Shown here one piece after another: positions 61,443-64,000 of a DNA stretch of 64,000 bases (position 1 is its first letter; the number at the start of each line of letters is the position of its first letter). The notes under the pieces were generated by a model. That model did not search any database, was not told where the DNA came from, and saw only the letters and a program-made list of their open reading frames with translations. The DNA is taken from contig JH720309.1 of assembly GCA_000231825.2 (NCBI GenBank), positions 106,981-170,980 of the forward strand. Direction: 5' to 3'. The position numbers were made by a program, and so were the translations under genes. The DNA comes from Tetrahymena elliotti 4EA (lineage: Eukaryota > Ciliophora > Oligohymenophorea > Hymenostomatida > Tetrahymenidae).

Positions 61443-64000
61443 TCAATAATGCTATATGAAAGATTTATGTACTTATTTATCAAATTAATCTCTTTTTGAA
61501 AATAAGTATTAAATTATCTTTTTAGCTGAATAGAATGCTTTGATAACTTCGTTGTTTTTGAACACAAATGTTTAATTTTCTGATTCGTCAATGAAACTGT
61601 TTCCTCTTTTGCTAGCAAATATGATAATTTATATGTTAAATTAAAATAATAATTAGCATAAACTCATAAATAAATTATTCTTTATTATGAATATTTCTTC
61701 AGTTTGGTAAATAATCAATTTTTCGTTGAGCTAATCAACCATTTTTTAATTTTATTGTAAAGAAGATTCTCTAATATTTTTATAAAACGAATGAGACATT
61801 TACTATTTTTAAGTATTTAGTTTGTTTTATGTAAGTTTGTAATTTATTTAATTTGAAATAAGGTATTTTAGAGCAGATCTAATGAAGTAATGAAAGGTGT
61901 TATTTCTCTCAATTAAAATATCATTTTAAATATCTTAAGTGTGATTTTGTTCTTAATTATTTTTAATATTTGAGTCTTAATGCTCACTAGTATGAAATCC
62001 ATCTAAAGAATTTAATTTCTTTTAATTAATATTTTATTTTGAGTTCAACCGATAATCTTAGCTAAAATACTCTTTCATTTATTAGTTTTATTAGTTATGA
62101 AATACATAAGAAACCATACTAGTTTCATGATTTAATTCAGTTTAATTTAGCTGCTTCTAAAGATTAATTTGAATGTTATTTTTCATAAAATAAAAATTAT
62201 TTGAGTATGAAGTTGAGTTTAATTTAATTTGTTCTTCTATGTTATTGTAATATGATGCTGATGATTCAAAGCTTAGTTCTGATTCATTAAAATCAAAAGA
62301 ATTTTATAAATGAAAATTATTATTAATTTAAGTGTTGATTTTATTTTCTAAAAGATAGTATTAGAGTTCAGAATTAAATGATTCCTTTAGATTTTAATTC
62401 TAATTAATAGAGTTGTTTATTTAATTTAAGATTTGCTATTTTTAATGTTTGAAATTGCTCATTTATATTAAAGGCATAAATTATTAGACAGATTTTTTTG
62501 ATAAGTCATTTAATGAAATAGAAATTTAATCATTATTTTTCACTAAAATTTAATCAATTAAGTTTATAAATAATAAAATTTGATTAAAAGATTAATTTTT
62601 GTTCTCTGAATTTCCATCATTTTTGTTACTATTTTATTTATTGTTTTAATGTTTTTGAATATTTTGAATTGGCTTTTGGATCTCAAATGAAATGACAATT
62701 TGGAAAATTTTATTCTTATTAAATCTTTCTTGCTGTTCAGTGATTGATTAATCTTGAATTTTAAATAAATCAAAGATTTATTTCATTAGAAAGAATATCC
62801 TGTAAGGCATATTTGAGATTAAATACTTACTTTTCTCTAGAAGTTATGTAAGAACAAATGCAGCTTTTTTGTATTATTTTGTAAATATTAAATATTCAGC
62901 TTAATAATATTATATCATTTCATACTGAATATATAGAGGAATATTTAACAACGAGGATGGTTTATTTTATTATTATTATTCTTTGATAAATGTTTAATTT
63001 ATTTTAGAATCCTATTTTAGTGTTTTTGTTCCTTGTAATTTTTTCTTATTTTTATCAAAATTGTTTTTTTAGTTAAACATTTGATTAGCAAAATCTAAAT
63101 TTATTTAATCTAGATAACTTAAATTAGGACAGCTTTCCTAATAAGCGGAATTTGTTTCAGCAAGGATAGGAGATTAAATAATTTCAAGTTTATTTTCTTT
63201 GTTAGCATTATATAAATTTAATTTCGGATTGGATAATTTATTAGTTTAAGTTTGTGGATTTTGGTTATTAGACTAATATTTGATTGTTGTTAAATTTAAC
63301 TCTTTTTTAGATTTCAAAAGAGCTTAATTATTTATTATTATTTATTTAGCTTTTTGGAGTGTTTATTCTGCCTTTTAAAAGTTATACATTCTATAATAGC
63401 ATTTAAATTGTAGAAACTCACATATTAAATTTACATCTCCACATGAATATAGCTGAGAAGATAGTTTAATTAGTTCTTTACTCAGTTGCTTAATTTATTA
63501 CCAAAAATTATAAAATTTTTTTTGCCTTTTGTCATTCTCGAGTTCTTATTAAAATTCAATCATGGTATTAATTTTATTAATTTTTCTGTAGAGCAAGTTT
63601 TAAATTAGTTGTTAAAATTCCTCAAATTGTTCCTCATCATTATATACATTTGCAAAAAAAGTCATGTTTTTTGAAAATATACTATTTTTAGTTCTCACTG
63701 TTCTTTTTTAGCTCTCACTAATAGATGAATTATCTCTCATTATTTGATTATTTTTGTACTACTTTATTCTTATTTACCTTGTTTGAGGACTAAATTATTT
63801 CATTTAATTTCCATTTGAAACATCTAAATACTTTTCTTTGTTCTAACTTCTTAATGAAAAAGACTTTTCATATTTATTTATGGAATTTTATGTTTTGCTG
63901 AGTGTTTACTAATATGAGTCATTATATGAATAAGGTTCTAGAATTTTTTTGAAAAATAAGTTATCTGTTCTTTCACAAAATTCTTTAATTTCGTATTTAG
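61443..64000 (-). CDS. Sensor-like protein, copy 2, 5' part outside the window
   Basis: The sequence is homologous to 53717-56280 along its whole length, with the same terminal codons and TGA at 61443-61445. The stretches I checked stay open over about 850 codons, including the tail segments (AFYSAKKIVQYLFS-like end, ESCPNLSYLDQ). About 24 extra bases near 63155-63180 keep the frame. The membrane and HAMP-like parts lie beyond 64000. The copies differ by many substitutions spread evenly, so the duplication is not very recent, and both appear to be kept as genes. Confidence 0.7.

Noticed and set aside
1..64000. Chromosome breakage sequence or telomere repeats
   Set aside because: I found no copy of the Tetrahymena 15-bp breakage signal core or of TTGGGG repeats while reading, though a degenerate one could be missed by eye.

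Overview
The window reads as ciliate nuclear DNA, most likely Tetrahymena or a close relative. It is very AT-rich. Every convincing gene uses TAA and TAG as sense codons (glutamine) and only TGA as stop, genes are split by short AT-rich GT-AG introns, and a tRNA-Gln with anticodon UUA, which reads UAA, lies at 60003-60074. Standard-code open frames are therefore mostly meaningless here, so genes were rebuilt by reading both strands with the ciliate code and joining exons in phase.

Layout. 150-2267 (-): Q/N/S/K-rich unknown protein. 3345-9477 (-): three decayed tandem copies of a TPR gene; an intact fourth copy (503 aa) is at 17768-19279. Between them lie a broken ISXO2/Merlin-type transposase (about 10301-11100), a 5' fragment of a helicase gene (12136-12432) with a palindromic MITE-like insert, and the intact parent ZNFX1/NFX1-type helicase (13509-15932, -). 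20614-22253 (+): HOP2 with a charged N-terminal extension. 23994-24734 (-): CFAP77-like axonemal protein. 25579-29737 (-): kinesin, ten exons. 32760-35077 (+): atypical protein kinase with a coiled-coil tail. 41615-43746 (-): mitochondrial ATP synthase subunit d, nine exons. 45308-48299 (-): MADS-box factor with a long Q/N-rich tail. 51389-52992 (+): secreted GH27 alpha-galactosidase. 53717-58508 (-): large membrane sensor-like protein with HAMP-like and TPR-like parts, with a second copy running off the right edge (61443-64000) and a dead third remnant at about 60280-60440.

The most unusual object is at 35150-40177 (+). About 79 sites with the form AG-NNN-GT, nearly all followed by AA, occur every 50-90 bases. 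Read as splice sites they give a gene made almost entirely of 3-nt exons (a few of 6 or 9 nt) separated by 48-86 nt introns. Joined, one frame (all introns in phase 1) stays open for about 83 codons to a TGA in the last units. It uses normal Tetrahymena codons and no CGN, while the other two frames are interrupted. Introns in two blocks are clearly related to one another, as if one intron had been copied repeatedly. I know of no described gene built this way. The 5' start is not resolved.

Several duplications (TPR array with both flanks, helicase 5' end, sensor pair) show that local segmental duplication has shaped the window; many copies are broken.
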